Origin: Onchocerca volvulus
Taxonomy: Eukaryota > Nematoda > Chromadorea > Rhabditida > Onchocercidae
DNA: 64,000 nt
NCBI GenBank assembly: GCA_000499405.2
Contig: HG738139.1
Location: 4,364,616-4,428,615 of the forward strand
Direction: 5' to 3'
In this document: piece by piece, positions 10,831-24,600 of the stretch
Layout of the letters: the number at the start of each line of letters is the position of its first letter
Numbering within the stretch: position 1 is the stretch's first letter
The notes under the pieces: model-generated
What the model was told of the DNA's origin: nothing
Seen by the model: only the letters and a program-made list of their open reading frames with translations
The model's database searches: none
Translations under genes and position numbers: made by a program

Positions 10831-13800
10831 AATAAAGTGAGATATTTTTCTATCATTTCACTTCATAATTTAGTTTATAACAGTGAAAGTATTTGATCTT
10901 GAAAATGTTTACATCAGTGAATATTTTAGTATCTATTTCATGAATAATTTCATGAGGAGATATGTAATTAGTCTTTACTAATAATAGGAAATAAAGCTGA
11001 AAAATTTTTCAAATTGTCTCTGATCAATAATAGTACCCTTCGAATGCCGCCTGGAAAACCAATTAGTTTCGGACTATTTCATCATTTCAAAATATCATCG
11101 GAAATTCAAGATTTCTAGCATTTCTGATATTTATGCCTGCCTCTTAAAAACTAATTGCATTTGTCTTTTTTAATTTTTTCTTGTTTTTTTCTTTTTTTTC
11201 GCAATTTATTTCGAGATTATTTTAAAAGAATTGAAAATTCAAATGGTAGCAAAGTACAAAAAGTTGAGCGGTAGAATTTTTAAGTTTAATTCAGCTATTT
11301 TTCAGCTCAAGTTTTTTGGATTTGTTCATTATTTAAATCGATCAGGCAAAAATATTACAAAATATTTTGTTTGAAACAAAGACTCATCGAATTGGTGCAA
11401 ATGCTTCATTACAATCGAAAAATTAACTAAAATATTGTTTAAAACATCAGCAATTAATAAAAAAGTAGTTTTGACAATGATAATAATATAAATATACTGC
11501 CAATATATTTAATCAATTCATGCAATAATATATTAATCTGAAATAGCAATAATTTTTGCTATTGAACTTTCTTATTTCATATTTAAATCTAAGATCCTAA
11601 AATAAATGTGGCTTATTATGTATCATTTCAAAGCTCATTTTTTACTTTTACATCTTCCACTGATAATAATGGAAGAAGTAAAAGAAAAAATGTTATCACA
11701 CTTCTGTTATCACACTTTGTTATTAACACACTTCGCTCGACATGGATATATCACGACAGGGATATTTAAGATAGTATTACTGATAATATTACTATCAGTA
11801 ATAATGTCTTAAATTAGTATTACTTTTTTCATCTTCATACAGTATTACTTGCATGACGATGAAAAATAATACTAATTTTTATAGGGTTATTGTGCCAACC
11901 TTTAATTAGCATCATTTTCATAATTTAAGAAAGAAGATTTAACAATCGTATCAAGCACAATTTATCAGAAATGGGTGGATGCAAAGTTCCTAGAAAAGTA
12001 GTTCTTTTATTTTACTGCATAGCTAATGCCTTTTCAGTCGTTCGATATCCTTTGCCAGCACTTGTAATCTGAATTAATTAATTCTGCGCTAATTCCTAAA
12101 GCACTTTAATCTGATTTAATTAATTTTGCCCTCACTTTACGCTAATTCCATTTTTATTCAAGATAGCCATATCATCAGTTGTATTTTTACGTGGTCGTAT
12201 CTTTTTCTGCGAAACTTAAGTTTATCCCATTCACTTCCACATATTATTATTAGTTGTTGATATTTTTTTTTTGTTTTTTTTAAAAATGTTCATTCATTTC
12301 TTAGTTCATTTCAATTTTCCTTCAGATTCTTCACTACTTTTCTCTTTATCAACTCTTACCTTATCTTTCTCAGTGCTTCCAATCTTCGTTCTTGCATTCA
12401 TATACCATTCATTACAAACAAAATCTAAGAACTATGCCAATTAAAAATGATAGTAATTCAAAATTTAAAGACTTTTCTCAATTGATATGACTCGCTTTAG
12501 CAATTTCTATGCTATCAGAACGGCTTTTCTAGAAGTTTTTCGGAAATAGGAAAGCGTATTGTCAGATCAATTGTGCAGCATTACATATATTAATTAACAT
12601 CCAAGGATTAAAGTTGTTTTGAATTCGTTACCGAAGTTTGAGATTTCTTAAAAATTAAATTATATCTAAGAACTTGCATTGTTCTGTTATGAAATGAATA
12701 GAAATAGATATCATTTCATATTATGATTTTCGAAGATTTAAATTCTTTTGAAAAAAATGATCACGTAGAGATGTGATTGATGCGCGATTATACAGCTAAG
12801 AAGAATTGTCAAAATGGTACGCAACTTCTGAAGCAAAACTGGAATGACGTATAAACCAATTTTCACTGTGAGGAAATGAGTACATAAAAATTTAACTTCA
12901 TAAGTGAGCTTGGGCAAGAAATTATGCCAAGGAAATTATTTTTTTTTTTAAATTCTCCTTCATTTTTTTTGGATAACTTCAGTATACCATATGAAAAATT
13001 CAAAAATCATTTTTTAGCTCTATTTTTTACGAAAAAAACATCGATTCTAGCTTTGAAATAGATTAAATTAGTAATTGTTCAGCTATTCAGCTTTAATTCT
13101 ATTTAAATAAAGATTAATAAATTATGATGGGAATTATTAAGTAAAATGCTGCAGCTTAAATTAAAAAATAATATTTGATAAAGATTTTTTACCAACTTGT
13201 TTAGGAAATTTTATAGGATAACAAGAAAAGTTAGAAGTCAGAAGCGATTAAGTCAATGAAAAATTATTAATTTTAAAATCTAATTCGCTACTATCAATAA
13301 ATTATATTTTCTAATTTTAATCTTTCCTAAACGATTGCTTTTTTATTGGCGATCAAAATGAAAGTAATGAAATTTGGGTATGAATTTTATGAATTGCAAT
13401 AAGCTCATAATTCTTTCCTTCTTTTTTTTTTTTTTTCGTATATCATAGAGTTAAAAACTTTAATACTCAGCAATTCTCATACTTTATTTTCCAACTAATT
13501 ATTCCCTTTCATCCATTTCTATCGTGAGAATACAGATGGTAAATTCATAGTATACATATATTTTAATCAGCCCTAAGTTTTTTATAGTTTGACTTTACAA
13601 AGTCATAATTCAAAAACAAAGATAGGAAATATTCAGTCGTTCTAAATTGAAAAATTAGTGAGTTTTATCGACGTTTCTTGCTGATCCTGACAAAATTGTA
13701 GGGGTGAATTCTGCTTTTCAGTTTTCACAGGTTTCTTCAATTTTCTTGTCCCAGTAATTTGGAAAACGAGCTACAAACTTAAGTAATTAAACTTTTATTA

Positions 13801-14460
13801 TAATAAACTTGTTAACACATCAACGAATGCAACAGTTACAGTATCAATCATATCAACACAACAACCGACCTCGTAGTTGCACATCCTTGGAAATGATCTT
13901 ATACTCAGCACCTTCTTATTTATAGAGAGAGGATCCTCAGAGAGTACTGATCTCTAAAGAGCCTTTATTAGCACGTGATCTAGACTACATATAGAACAAA
14001 GATTACAAAACCATTTGTTTCCAAGAATAAAGAAATAAATCTATACATCCAACTAAAGTTATCACTTGGTTGAAGAAGAAATCATTTATTCTCTGGTACT
14101 CTTCGAGATTTCAGGGACAGTGAAATTCATAGTGCAAAAAAAACATGATTTAGGTGGTTCTGTTTTTTTGGATTGTATCCAAAGACCAGAAAAGGAAGAT
14201 GTGAAAACGATTTGGAATTTACAGCTTGATTGTAATCGATGCTACTATAGTTCGATAAATCATTAAAAATTTTAAAATCAGTAAATAATGCAGCCAGTTA
14301 TTTGTTTGAATTGTGATTTATTTCATTCTTACAAGTGCTTTATGGCAAATTGCTTGTTTTTCTTCAAATTCAAGCTCAATTTTCGTTGTGTAGAGCTTTT
14401 TTTTTTTCTTTTTTTATTCATAAATTTTCATTCTTTTTAGATCTCTTAATTTATTTCAAA
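10831..14460. other. Gene-poor stretch with foldbacks
   Basis: AT-rich, short ORFs only. It includes the three inverted repeats at 11.6-11.9 kb and presumably the 5' flank of the GPCR gene. The GPCR first exon may lie near 14.46 kb. Confidence 0.55.
11636..11876. repeat. Cluster of three consecutive inverted repeats (hairpins)
   Basis: Hairpin 1 has arms at 11,636-11,659 and 11,670-11,692, of the form CATTTTTTACTTTTACATC and its near complement. Hairpin 2 has arms at 11,765-11,785 and 11,793-11,813 (TTTAAGATAGTATTACTGAT, about 19 of 21 pairs). Hairpin 3 has arms at 11,813-11,838 and 11,853-11,876. Loops are short, about 7-14 nt. No terminal duplications were identified. Confidence 0.7.
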
Positions 14461-16820
14461 AGTTTGATGGCAGTCAGAGAGACCAGCGTAAATGAAAATA
14501 TGTTGGCATTGCTTTGTATTGTTGTGGTAAATTCGATTTTTATCTTATTAATACTTTTTATGTCTAAATACCGAAAAAAAAATGGATTTTTCGCAATTTT
14601 TAGCAGTAGATTGTTTGTAAATAAATCAATTATTATGGCCAATATCCAAAAAGTTGAACAGGAAATTATTTGCAAAAACAAAAGAAAAAAAAAAGAAAAA
14701 AAAACGATTTATAAATTCAGAAACAAAAAGTATTAGAAGGCGTCATTATACAGCCAACATATTATCCTGCCTTCGGAAATTTTGGAAATTTCAAATGAAT
14801 TAATCGCTTCATACAATCCAAACGTACTTGACAGGATTTTACATCGCTTAATATCGAATATGTTGCAGATATCAGTATTGGGATTTGTCGGCAATGGCTT
14901 ATCACTTCATATTACGACCACAAATTCGAATTTTCAGAATGCTTATGGCATTCTTTGCACTGCAGTTTTGTTGTGCAATATACAAACGATATCAATTATA
15001 ATGATATGGGGAGCTATTGTTCTATTAACGTAATATTTCTTTAATTAACATATTTAATTATATTTTTTTAATTGCGTTAACAGTTTTAATTTTTGTAATT
15101 ACAGGAATCGGAATAGAGTTGTTATATGCAGTTGATGACTACTGATCAGTTATAATTTCAGGAATTCTCGAGAACTATCATCACCAACATCCTTCATCGC
15201 TTTAATACCTGGATGTTTGGCAAATGTGTCTCTTTACGGATCACTATTGCTAAATTTATTAATTTCAGTGAATAGATACTATGCTTTTGCATTTCCTCTA
15301 AAATATCATTGTTTTTGGTCCACAGGGAAAGCTCGCAGAGCAGGAATTATTGCTTATTTTCTCGGATTTCTGCCATGTTTTCCGAGCCTTTTTGGTAAAG
15401 TTTTGGCAAGTTTGTTTCAGTGATAGTAAACTAATTTCGAAATATAATGTACATTATCAATGGGACAAAGTGATTTATGAAAATCGAAATTGATAATTTC
15501 AAAATTTGAGATATAAGTCAATAGTAGCCTATGCTTATAGAACCATGTTCCCTCATTTTTAATACCGAATTGGATTTCCGTTGGAGCTACAGCGACACAG
15601 CTTGTGGTTACATAAATTCAATGTTCGATACTGCGATAACTACTTCAACGTTGATCATAACGGGATGCATCAACTTCGTAACGCTTCTCAAACTTAAAAA
15701 TTACAGTAAAGTTACGATTTGCGATAAATTTCATTAATGACCATCGATGAGAGCTTCTAATAAATAGTTGAAATTGTAATAATGATTTGAAATGTTTTTG
15801 TAATATTAAAGAAAAAAAAAGCATCGATTAATATGTCTTGTAATCGAAATTGAATCTATTTTTATGATCTAAAAAATTTCATTTTATTTAAAATTTTTTC
15901 ACTAAATTTAGCTGTATTGATGTTTGTGTTACAGAAATCATTTTTTACCGCATTTTTCAGTCAACAGAAGTAAAACAATTGATGGTGAATAGTTCCACCA
16001 AGCGCAAGTATGACATATTCTTTTTTAAACAGGTAGGTATCGAAATTATTGGATGAATAACTAAAATTAAATAACAAATTATGATGATTACTGTAATGAA
16101 TACCAAAAAAATTCACAATAATTCGTCGTAGAATCATAATATTTATTAATTTTCAGTCGTGCATTGGCGGGATTACGATGATTATATCTGCTCTTGTCTT
16201 TAATATTGGCCAAAAAGTTCTAACCAATAAATGGGCTTTGTTTGCTGTAACTACGATTGGTTGGGAAATGGCTCACGTCTTAGATGGGTGAGAAGTTTTT
16301 GCAGCTTAATTAAAAACAATCTGTACTCCTTCATCCCTTCTGTACAGTAATGACAAATCTCATTTTTTTTTCCTAAGAAAGGTTACATTTCTGGAAATGA
16401 CAGCTTTCCAATAATTATTTACATCTAAAATTAATCTTGCCAGGCATATGTCATTTATAAATTTTAAAAATTAAAACCGTTCAATAATTTTAACTTAATA
16501 TCATTTAGAGTTATAGGGTAAATTGTAATATCTTCCAAAGATTCGAAATAAATTTTATTTAGATCGATACATTGCATTTAAGTTAAAACTGCAACATTAA
16601 GACTTCACATGCATCGCTCTTGCATCGATTTTTCTCGACGTTCTTTGTGTTGCATTTACTTAAATTTAAATATGATTGCTGTTCGATAAATTTTTACTGA
16701 AATACTCAAAATGAAGGTTTCTGAAGAAATAACAGAATGTTTACTTGCAGGTTTGTTGTATTGATTTTTAATTGGCATCTCGGGAGAAGTTTACGAACGA
16801 ATAGTAACAGTTTTTCATAG
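14461..16820 (+). CDS. Nematode seven-transmembrane chemoreceptor-type GPCR (Srx-like)
   Basis: Exons join in phase: 14754-15029, 15162-15394, 15541-15705, 15935-16032, 16157-16287 and 16751-16820 (TAG), giving about 323 residues. TM1 carries LGFVGNGLSLH. A second helix includes AYGILCTAVLLCNIQ and ends near IMIWGAIVLL. The TM3 end has the DRY-equivalent ISVNRYYAFAFPLKYHCFW. The ECL2 cysteine is in EPCSLIF, with a second cysteine in DTACGYI. The region before TM6 has KRKYDIFFFKQSC and TM7 has WEMAHVLDGFVVLIFN. This order fits the nematode Srx family, mostly sensory receptors of unknown ligand (family knowledge). The 5' end is unsettled: the exon at 14754 needs an upstream donor in phase 2. 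A hydrophobic open segment from ATG 14461 (MAVRETSVNENMLALLC) is a candidate first exon, possibly using a weak donor near 14,609. A decayed relative lies at 9.9-10.8 kb. Confidence 0.8.
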
Positions 16821-18686
16821 ATAAAAAATGCGGAATGGATCAAATTTTAATATCTATCTTGGCATTTCTTCTGAATCAAATATTCAGTAATTTGACGAAA
16901 AGTAATTCCGGTATTAGAATAGTCTATAATTTAAGTAATAATGGATCAAAAATGAAAAAGATGGTAAGATGGTATTGGCGAATATTTTCTATTTAATTGA
17001 ATTTTCTATTTCAAATGAAATTGAAATCCTTGCCGAAGAATATTTCAATTAAAAATGTCTTTTTTTCCTTTTTTTTAAAATACTGTGTTAGTAAAATCAT
17101 AAAAAACATATAATAGTGTTATACGCACGTCAAATATGTAATAAATTTGTAAATAAATTAAAATCTAAGATTTAATTATTTTTTAAGTTATTCTTTTTGA
17201 ATACATTTGTACATTTGTACTCAATATGAACTTAGTTATATCGTTTAATTGCCATAAACGAAAATTAAAAGTTAAAAAAGTCTTGATTACATAAATTTAT
17301 ATTAAATTTCTTGTACGTAATCCAACCTTAACAAAATTTAATCAAATTTTCAAAATATACAAGTGATTTTTTCTTATTGATAGAATTTTTCAAAATTTAT
17401 CCGAAAACATCAATAGTCCACTTGTTATTGTTATATGCTTATTTGTTTAATTAGCTCGATCAGTCATCATTTTTTCATTTCATATAAGGTAGCAGTAGAA
17501 ATATATAATTTTTTCTCTCTTTTATTCTTTAAAGTTGCATTCTTCATTTTAATCATAAGATAAAAGCTGAATGTCACAAAGTTCTGCGAATCTCAATACA
17601 ACTCCTTCCGACAAGAATTGAATGTCGCAGACTTCTGTCTAAACCACGAATCTCAATGCAGTCTTTGTTGAAAGAAATAAACATTGTAAGTTTTCGTTTT
17701 TATCATAAATTTTGATGTCACATCTATTACCAACAGCTGAATATCACGAGTTCCTGTTCAAATCAGAAATCTTCATGCAACCTTTTTGGTAAAAATAAAT
17801 ATCGCAAATTTATTTTATTATGTTCTATATCATTTATGCTAGCTTTTACTAACATTGAATGGAATCATTACGGTTTCATAAAATTTATGAAAATCGATGA
17901 ATTTCATAGATTAGAAACGATTGAAATAAAATTCCAAATTAATAGTTCTTTTTCTTTTCCCATATAAGCTGTCAATTTTTTTCTTTTTTTATCTGCTTTG
18001 CTTATTTCTCAAATTCGAGAATTTTTATTTTTTTCTTTCCTTCCGATAATTTCATTATATATGATGCATGAAGTTTTCTGTCAATATTTCATGTATTCAT
18101 TCTCATTCATATAGATATAATATAAAATGAAATAAATGTTGTTAGATGGTAAAATAAACCGTGATTTGTGTAGAAAATTCAATTTTGGATTATTAATAAA
18201 AACTTTTTCTTTTTAGTGTATGTTTTCTTTAAGGTCCTTTTTTTTCAGTTTTATATAATAAAGTTTTAAGTTTTTTTTTAAAACTCTTTTTCAGAGTAAA
18301 GTATTAAAAGCATTTAGAGATATATGGGAATCAAATAAGAGGCTATTCATTTTTATTCTTTCATCTTTTTCTTCACCTTTTTCGAATAAATAAATATATA
18401 GTCTAATTTTTCCCTATCATTCCCTTCTCACTGGGATTAAAACCTTTGGGTGAAAAAATCTTTTCGATAATATTTAAGCCTAAAGCCTAAAGAATAAGAG
18501 AGAGAAGCCAAAATGCCTTTTCAATCCATCAAATTGACAAAAAAAATCGATGAGAGGCAATGCTAAGTTTAGTCTAGTCATTTATCTATTGCTGGCTGTT
18601 ATGCATATTCCTCACTTTATAATCAATTGAAATTGAGGAATAAACGGAAAGGTTAGAAAAGAGGAAAAGGTTAAAGGTTAAAGAAA
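16821..18686. other. Intergenic region between GPCR and MFS genes
   Basis: AT-rich with no recognisable exon. It contains the degenerate 60-bp tandem array at 17.54-17.83 kb. The MFS start is preceded by purine-rich sequence and two GGTTAAAGGTTAAAG-like repeats at about 18,668-18,684. Confidence 0.6.
17535..17830. repeat. Degenerate tandem array, unit about 60 bp, about five copies
   Basis: Successive units carry the pattern GAATGTCACAAAGTTCTG, GAATGTCGCAGACTTCTG, ACATTGTAAGTTTTCG, GAATATCACGAGTTCCTG and ATATCGCAAATTT. Each is followed by a variant of CGAATCTCAATACAAC. Identity between units is moderate, so the array is old. No coding potential. Confidence 0.7.
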
Positions 18687-21600
18687 ATGGAACAAAGTGG
18701 TGGTTATCTGAATGTTGATCGTGATACTACTACAAATAGTAATACTGATTCTGCAACTACTCCACGTACTATTCGTATTTTGGGCTATGAATATCAACGT
18801 GACCTGGTTATTGCCAGGCTATTTTATATCTTTTATTTTGCTTCATTTGGCTCATTATTCCCCTTGTTGGCTATTTATTTCAAGCAACTAGGAATGAATG
18901 CTTCACAAGCGGGTTTATTGCTTGGTACCCGACCATTGGTTGAATTTGCTGCGCGTCCGTTTTGGAGCAGTTTTGCGAATAAATTCAGGAAGGTGAATAA
19001 ATGATTTTAATTAGTTTTCGTATATATATTTAGATTTTGTAAAATTACAATTAATAATGACAATTTTCACAATAATAATAATGATAATAAAGATGGTAAC
19101 GGTAATGATTAATTAGGGCGAATACTTTGAAATTACTGACTTTATTACTAAAAATACTTGAACTATATCTCAAATAATTTCAGACTATCATACAACTTCA
19201 TATAACTTCAGATAATTTCAAATATTTCAAATTATCTTGAGTAAATTAAGATCATTTCAATTATTTGAATCATATCACAAGTCTTTTTCAGATTTTTTTT
19301 TAATCTAATATTTTTCTTTAGTGTATCTTGTTTTCCAAAAAACGACGATTCTTTATTGAATCTTTTTTCCATTAGTCCTGAAGCATTTCATTATTGATTG
19401 TCATTTTCTTAATGTGGAAAACTCCCTATTGATCGATGCTTCGTTTTCCTTCGAAAATTCAATTAAGAAAGAAAAACCCACATAAATGTTCAATTTCTTA
19501 CTTTTAAATCTTTTCAAAACTTTTCTAAAAAATAAAAATAAGACGTAAAAATTAGTGAACTTACTTCTTAATTAAAATTTGAAAGATATGAGCGATATTG
19601 ACGACGAAATTTTTAGTTATTAGGTGCTTTTCAGCCAAAAATTTTTTAATCTGTCATCAAAATAAGCAATAAAGCAATAATGGTTTATTTTAGTTTTGAA
19701 TTGATTTAGAAATTAGAAAAAAAAATCTTTCAATTGTTATAAAAAAAAAAACAAAAAATTAAATTCGATTAAAAATATTAAAAAGAAAAAAAATTTTACT
19801 TAATTATAGGGAAAACTATTGCTGGAATTTTCATTGGCATCATTTATCATATCAACGTTAGCTATCGGATTTGTCCAACCATTAACACCGTATTGTGTGG
19901 TAAAACCTGTCAATGCAACCACAAAATGTTTTTTTCTTGAACCAGCTGGACAAACAATTCGCGGTGGTGCATTGGGTTATTTGAAAAAAGCAACCGGAAT
20001 TGGTCGAAAAAAACGTGACACCTCACGTAAGCGTCGCATTTTATATCCAAAAATTCGTAAACATGCACGTATTTAAATGCGATTTTGTTGCAAATTTTCA
20101 AATCAATCGATGAAGAACTTGAAACGTTGTGTGACAAGTAACAATGAATATTTACATTTTTTTAGTTCTATAGATCCATCTAGTTAATGATAATGACATT
20201 AATATGATGCAGATGCAAACAAATAAAAATTATTTGCAAATTTTTGTTTAATTAATCTACGAAAACAATCAAAATTTGCAAATTAATTATGCAATTTTTT
20301 CTTTTTTTTTGCTATAATTTAACATTTTTCCATTTCAGTTACCCATTACTTAAATTTAAATAACGGATGCCTTTATAGAGTTTCGAATTCGCATTTTTTT
20401 TTATTTTATCAATTTATGCAAAATTTTATTCAAATTAATATTTTGTTGCATATTCACTCTAAAAAACAAAATTACAACAGCTTTCTTTTTACATTGTTTT
20501 CAATTTTTATTTCTGCTTGTTTAATTTTTTTTTCCTAAAAATTTTTTAAGAATTCTTTTAAACAAATTTTTTTTATTCTTAAAAAATGAATTGTTTATTT
20601 GCAGCGATCCTTGAAAAAATCATTGATTTAAGTTCTTATAAGAAGGAAGATGATGTTGTACCTGGCCTTTCACCACTCGCTTTGACTAAAGATACGGTAA
20701 TAGATTGTATTATCATTATATGTGTTAAAAAATTTTTAAGCGATTATTTTATAAAAACTTTCAAGATTGTTGAAATTTTTTCTCGAACTTATTTTCTTTT
20801 CATAAAGTTAAGCTATAAGAAAAAGATATGCCTAAGAAATTAGTTGCAAATTTAATATCAAAATATTTTGGATATATTTTAAGCCAAATATTAATTAAAC
20901 CAGTCTTTGCAAATCTACTGTATAATGCATTTCTTAGTTCACAGTAGTTTTATCGATAATTTCAATGAGTATATATGGTAATTCATTTAATGAATATGAT
21001 TGTAAATTAATTTGAAGAATACATTAGCTTTTATTTTATTGACAATTAATGAATTTACGCAATAATTAGCGAATTCGATAAATATCCAATCGTAATAAGC
21101 GTAAGGCAAATTATTTAGAGAACATAATAGGTGGTTTTATTTTACTGACAAATAATAAATTTATGCAATAATCAACAAATTAGATAGATCCTAATCATAA
21201 TAAGCTTGTTTTTAATAATTTTGATTTTATATAAATTAAATTTACATAATGCAATAAATTTATCAGTATATTACAGGTATGCAATTATGATGAAGATTTA
21301 TATGGTGTTTTAGTCAGTCCACCACATAGTACACGAGTTTATCGCAAACCAGCTGTGGAACAAGTAATTATATTGTATTTGTTGCAATAATATGTAAAAA
21401 AAAAAAAAAACGTGGAAAATTTAGTCATTAAATTTATGACATCAATTCCTTCCAAAAAATTAAACTTTAACGACGAAATTATGATTAAGAATTTGAGTTC
21501 TTCATAATTTATAATTTGTAATTACAAAGGTGATGAAATGATTTTTTCATTTAATTTCTTTATTTTTGTTTTCCTCCCATCTCTCCCCTATTTTCGCCAA

Positions 21601-24600
21601 ATTTGTTGCATTTATTAATTCATAGAATTTAACCTATCTATAAATAATAGAGAAAATTTCTTAGATTTTCGAAAATTTTATGAAAAATTTTTTTACACTT
21701 AAAAATTTATATCCAAAAAAACTTTTTTTTATTGTAATAATTGAATTATTTCTTTTTTCCTTGCTGTTATTGTTATTGTTTCGTTTAATACAAAAAAGAA
21801 TTGGTAGCATTTTAACAGCAAAACTAAGCCAAAGAAAGTAGAAACTGAGATTAATTAGTTAATTATCCATAATTTCATTTTTCTCTGCTTGAAATTAAAA
21901 TTCCAAATCTTTCTCTTCTATTTTTTTTTTGTTTTTTGTTTTTTTTTTTTTTTCAAAATATAAATTGTCATTCGTTTTCAGTACCATACACTAATTTATT
22001 TTCAGGTTTTCCTTCTTCTATTGCTACTCGTTATTTTGGGTGAATTTTTCAGTTCACCAAGTCTTGCTCTTGCAGATAGCGTTATACTAACTTATGTTTC
22101 CGATAATCCAAAAAAGGTATTACAGTATTCATTTATTCGGATTCTTCATTATTATATTTAATAATAATTATTGATATGAATGTTGTACATGTGCAAATTT
22201 CTACAATAACTTTAAATTGCTTAATTTGATTCTACTGAAATATCGAATGGAACATTTTAATTTATGTCGTAAAATATTTCGAACAAATGTAAAATGTAGC
22301 ATAATTTTTAAATGGATCGTTTTTTTGTTAAATGATTTTCTCGTTACATAATATTTTTTAAAAAAAATGTATTATTAATTTTTCTTTCTTTTTTTTCGCG
22401 CCAAAAAAAATGTTCTAAATTGATTTCATTTATTTTATTAATCATTTCATATTTATACATATTTCCTTTTTTTTTGTAGTTTGGAACAATTCGACTTCTT
22501 GGAAGTTTTGGTTGGGGTTTTGCAATGTTTATCATGGGTATCGGTTTAGATTATTCGGAAACATTCCGGAATCATCCATGTCCAACGACGAATACTACCG
22601 AAAAAAACTATACATTATGCTTTGTCGCATATTCACTATTCATGCTTGCTGCTATGCTTATTGGTTAGTAAATAGCAAACAATTGCAATCAAATGAAATT
22701 TTAATTCCGAAAAAAAGAAAAAATGAATGGAAAATGACGGAACTATTTACTTTTTCTTCGACATTTTCTTTTTAAATATAACTCAAATTATTGAATTTTC
22801 GGCGACTTTAAAAATTTTAAATAAAAAAAGAAATTTTAAATAAAATTTTTGAAAATGAAAAAAATTTTGCTAGCTACACAATTTCGCTTTGGTAAGGAGC
22901 AACGTCCGGATGCAGCAGCTTGTACAGTAATCGAAACACGAATTGATGAAATTGCTCCAGCAGTAGTAGAAAAAGCTCGAATAAGACAATTACAGGTATA
23001 TTATATTAAGAATATTTTTATTCATTTTTCTAGAAAAAAAAATTAATTTCTAAATTAATCACTGATCTAATATAAATTTATATTTTTAAATCATTTTTTT
23101 TTTTTAAAATAAGTTTACAAATTGTTCATCATTTATCATTTATCAATTTTTGTTCAGAAAATAAATCAATTATTAGTTTTGTTATTGATATCTTATCATT
23201 TATCTTTTAAAATTATTGAAGATGGAACGTTCGGAAGATAGTGCACAATGGATTCCAACTATAAAAGCATTACTTCGTGGCCATGCGGCAATTTATCTGT
23301 TGGCTGTTACGACGATCGGTTTTGGTGCTGGGATCATTTTTGCTTTCCTTTTCTGGCATTTACAGGCTAGAAAAAAAGATTTTTACTTCATTCATTTCTT
23401 TGGTTAAATCGTCGTCTTTTTTATTTGTTTTGAAAAAATTTGAAAAAATTTTCGAAAAGAAATTTTTTCAAAAAATTTAATATTTATTTATTAAATGGAA
23501 CTAGTCAAATATGATATGGAAAGAAATTGAGATGTAGAAGAATAGAATAAGATTTCAAAATAGATATAATGTGAAAATTTATTTGGAATTGAAATTATAA
23601 GTCTTCAAATGTTTACACTTGAAAAAAAAAACATTTTAACAATCATTTAATTATTGTTGTTAAATTAGACAAAGAAAATTTAAAGTTTATTTCATATAAA
23701 AATGTTCGAGAAATAAGAGAATTTTGATAAAACTATCGCTTACAAACTGTACATTCTATCAGTAATTTACAATAATAATTTCATTCATTTTGAAAACTTT
23801 TCAAAAAAATTAATTTAAAATTAGTTAATTTAAAAATGTATAGCTATTTACAGTTTTTAAAAAAAAATTAAATGAATATAATTGTTTGAAATCGCGAAAA
23901 ATCATTATAGGATTTCGGTGGATCACCAATTTTGTTCGGTGTTGCATCGGTAATTAATCATGGAGCTGAAATTGCTGCTCATTTTTACTGTTTTCAGCTG
24001 ATCAATAAATTTGGCCACATTAAGGTTAATTAAACAAATAAGTATTAATTAGAAATGATAAAATATAGGATTGGAAATAAAGGATTAAAAAAAGTACAAA
24101 ATGGAAATGATTTAAATGATCATTAAAATATGAAAAATGAATCATTAAGGAAAAAAATGTAATTAAGCGAAAAAATGAAGAGAAATGATAACATTTGCAT
24201 TTCATGTAATAATTAAATATAATAATTATTCTATTTTTAAATTTAATTGCGATATATAAACTGATAATTCAATGAGAAAATGTTATAATAATCTTTCTAA
24301 TTTTCAGTTAATAAATATTTGCTTATTAGCTAATGTAATTCGATTCTTTATAATTAGTTTACTCACAAATCCATGGATGGTACTTCCATTACAAGCATTA
24401 CAAGGTTATCCTATTTTTGTTTTTAAGTTTTTTCTATTGCAAAATTTCAATATATTTAGTTTAATAGTATCATAAAATGCTATATAATTTATTAATTTAT
24501 ACAAATTTTTAAGCTCTATTTTAAATTGAATAAATTTAAAATCAATTAGAAATTGAATAAGTAAGAAAATTGACTGATAAAATTTGATGAAAATTTTTTG

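Noticed and set aside
15961..16032. GPCR exon starting at the AG at 15,960
   Set aside because: Joined to the preceding exon it gives a frame with an early stop; starting at 15935 keeps the frame and the KRKYDIFFFKQ motif.
20027..20076. Continuation of mfsd-6 exon two to a stop (…ILYPKIRKHARI)
   Set aside because: It runs into dispersed repeat copy D; the GTAAGC donor at 20027 joins in phase with the exon at 20605, which keeps the MFS protein going.
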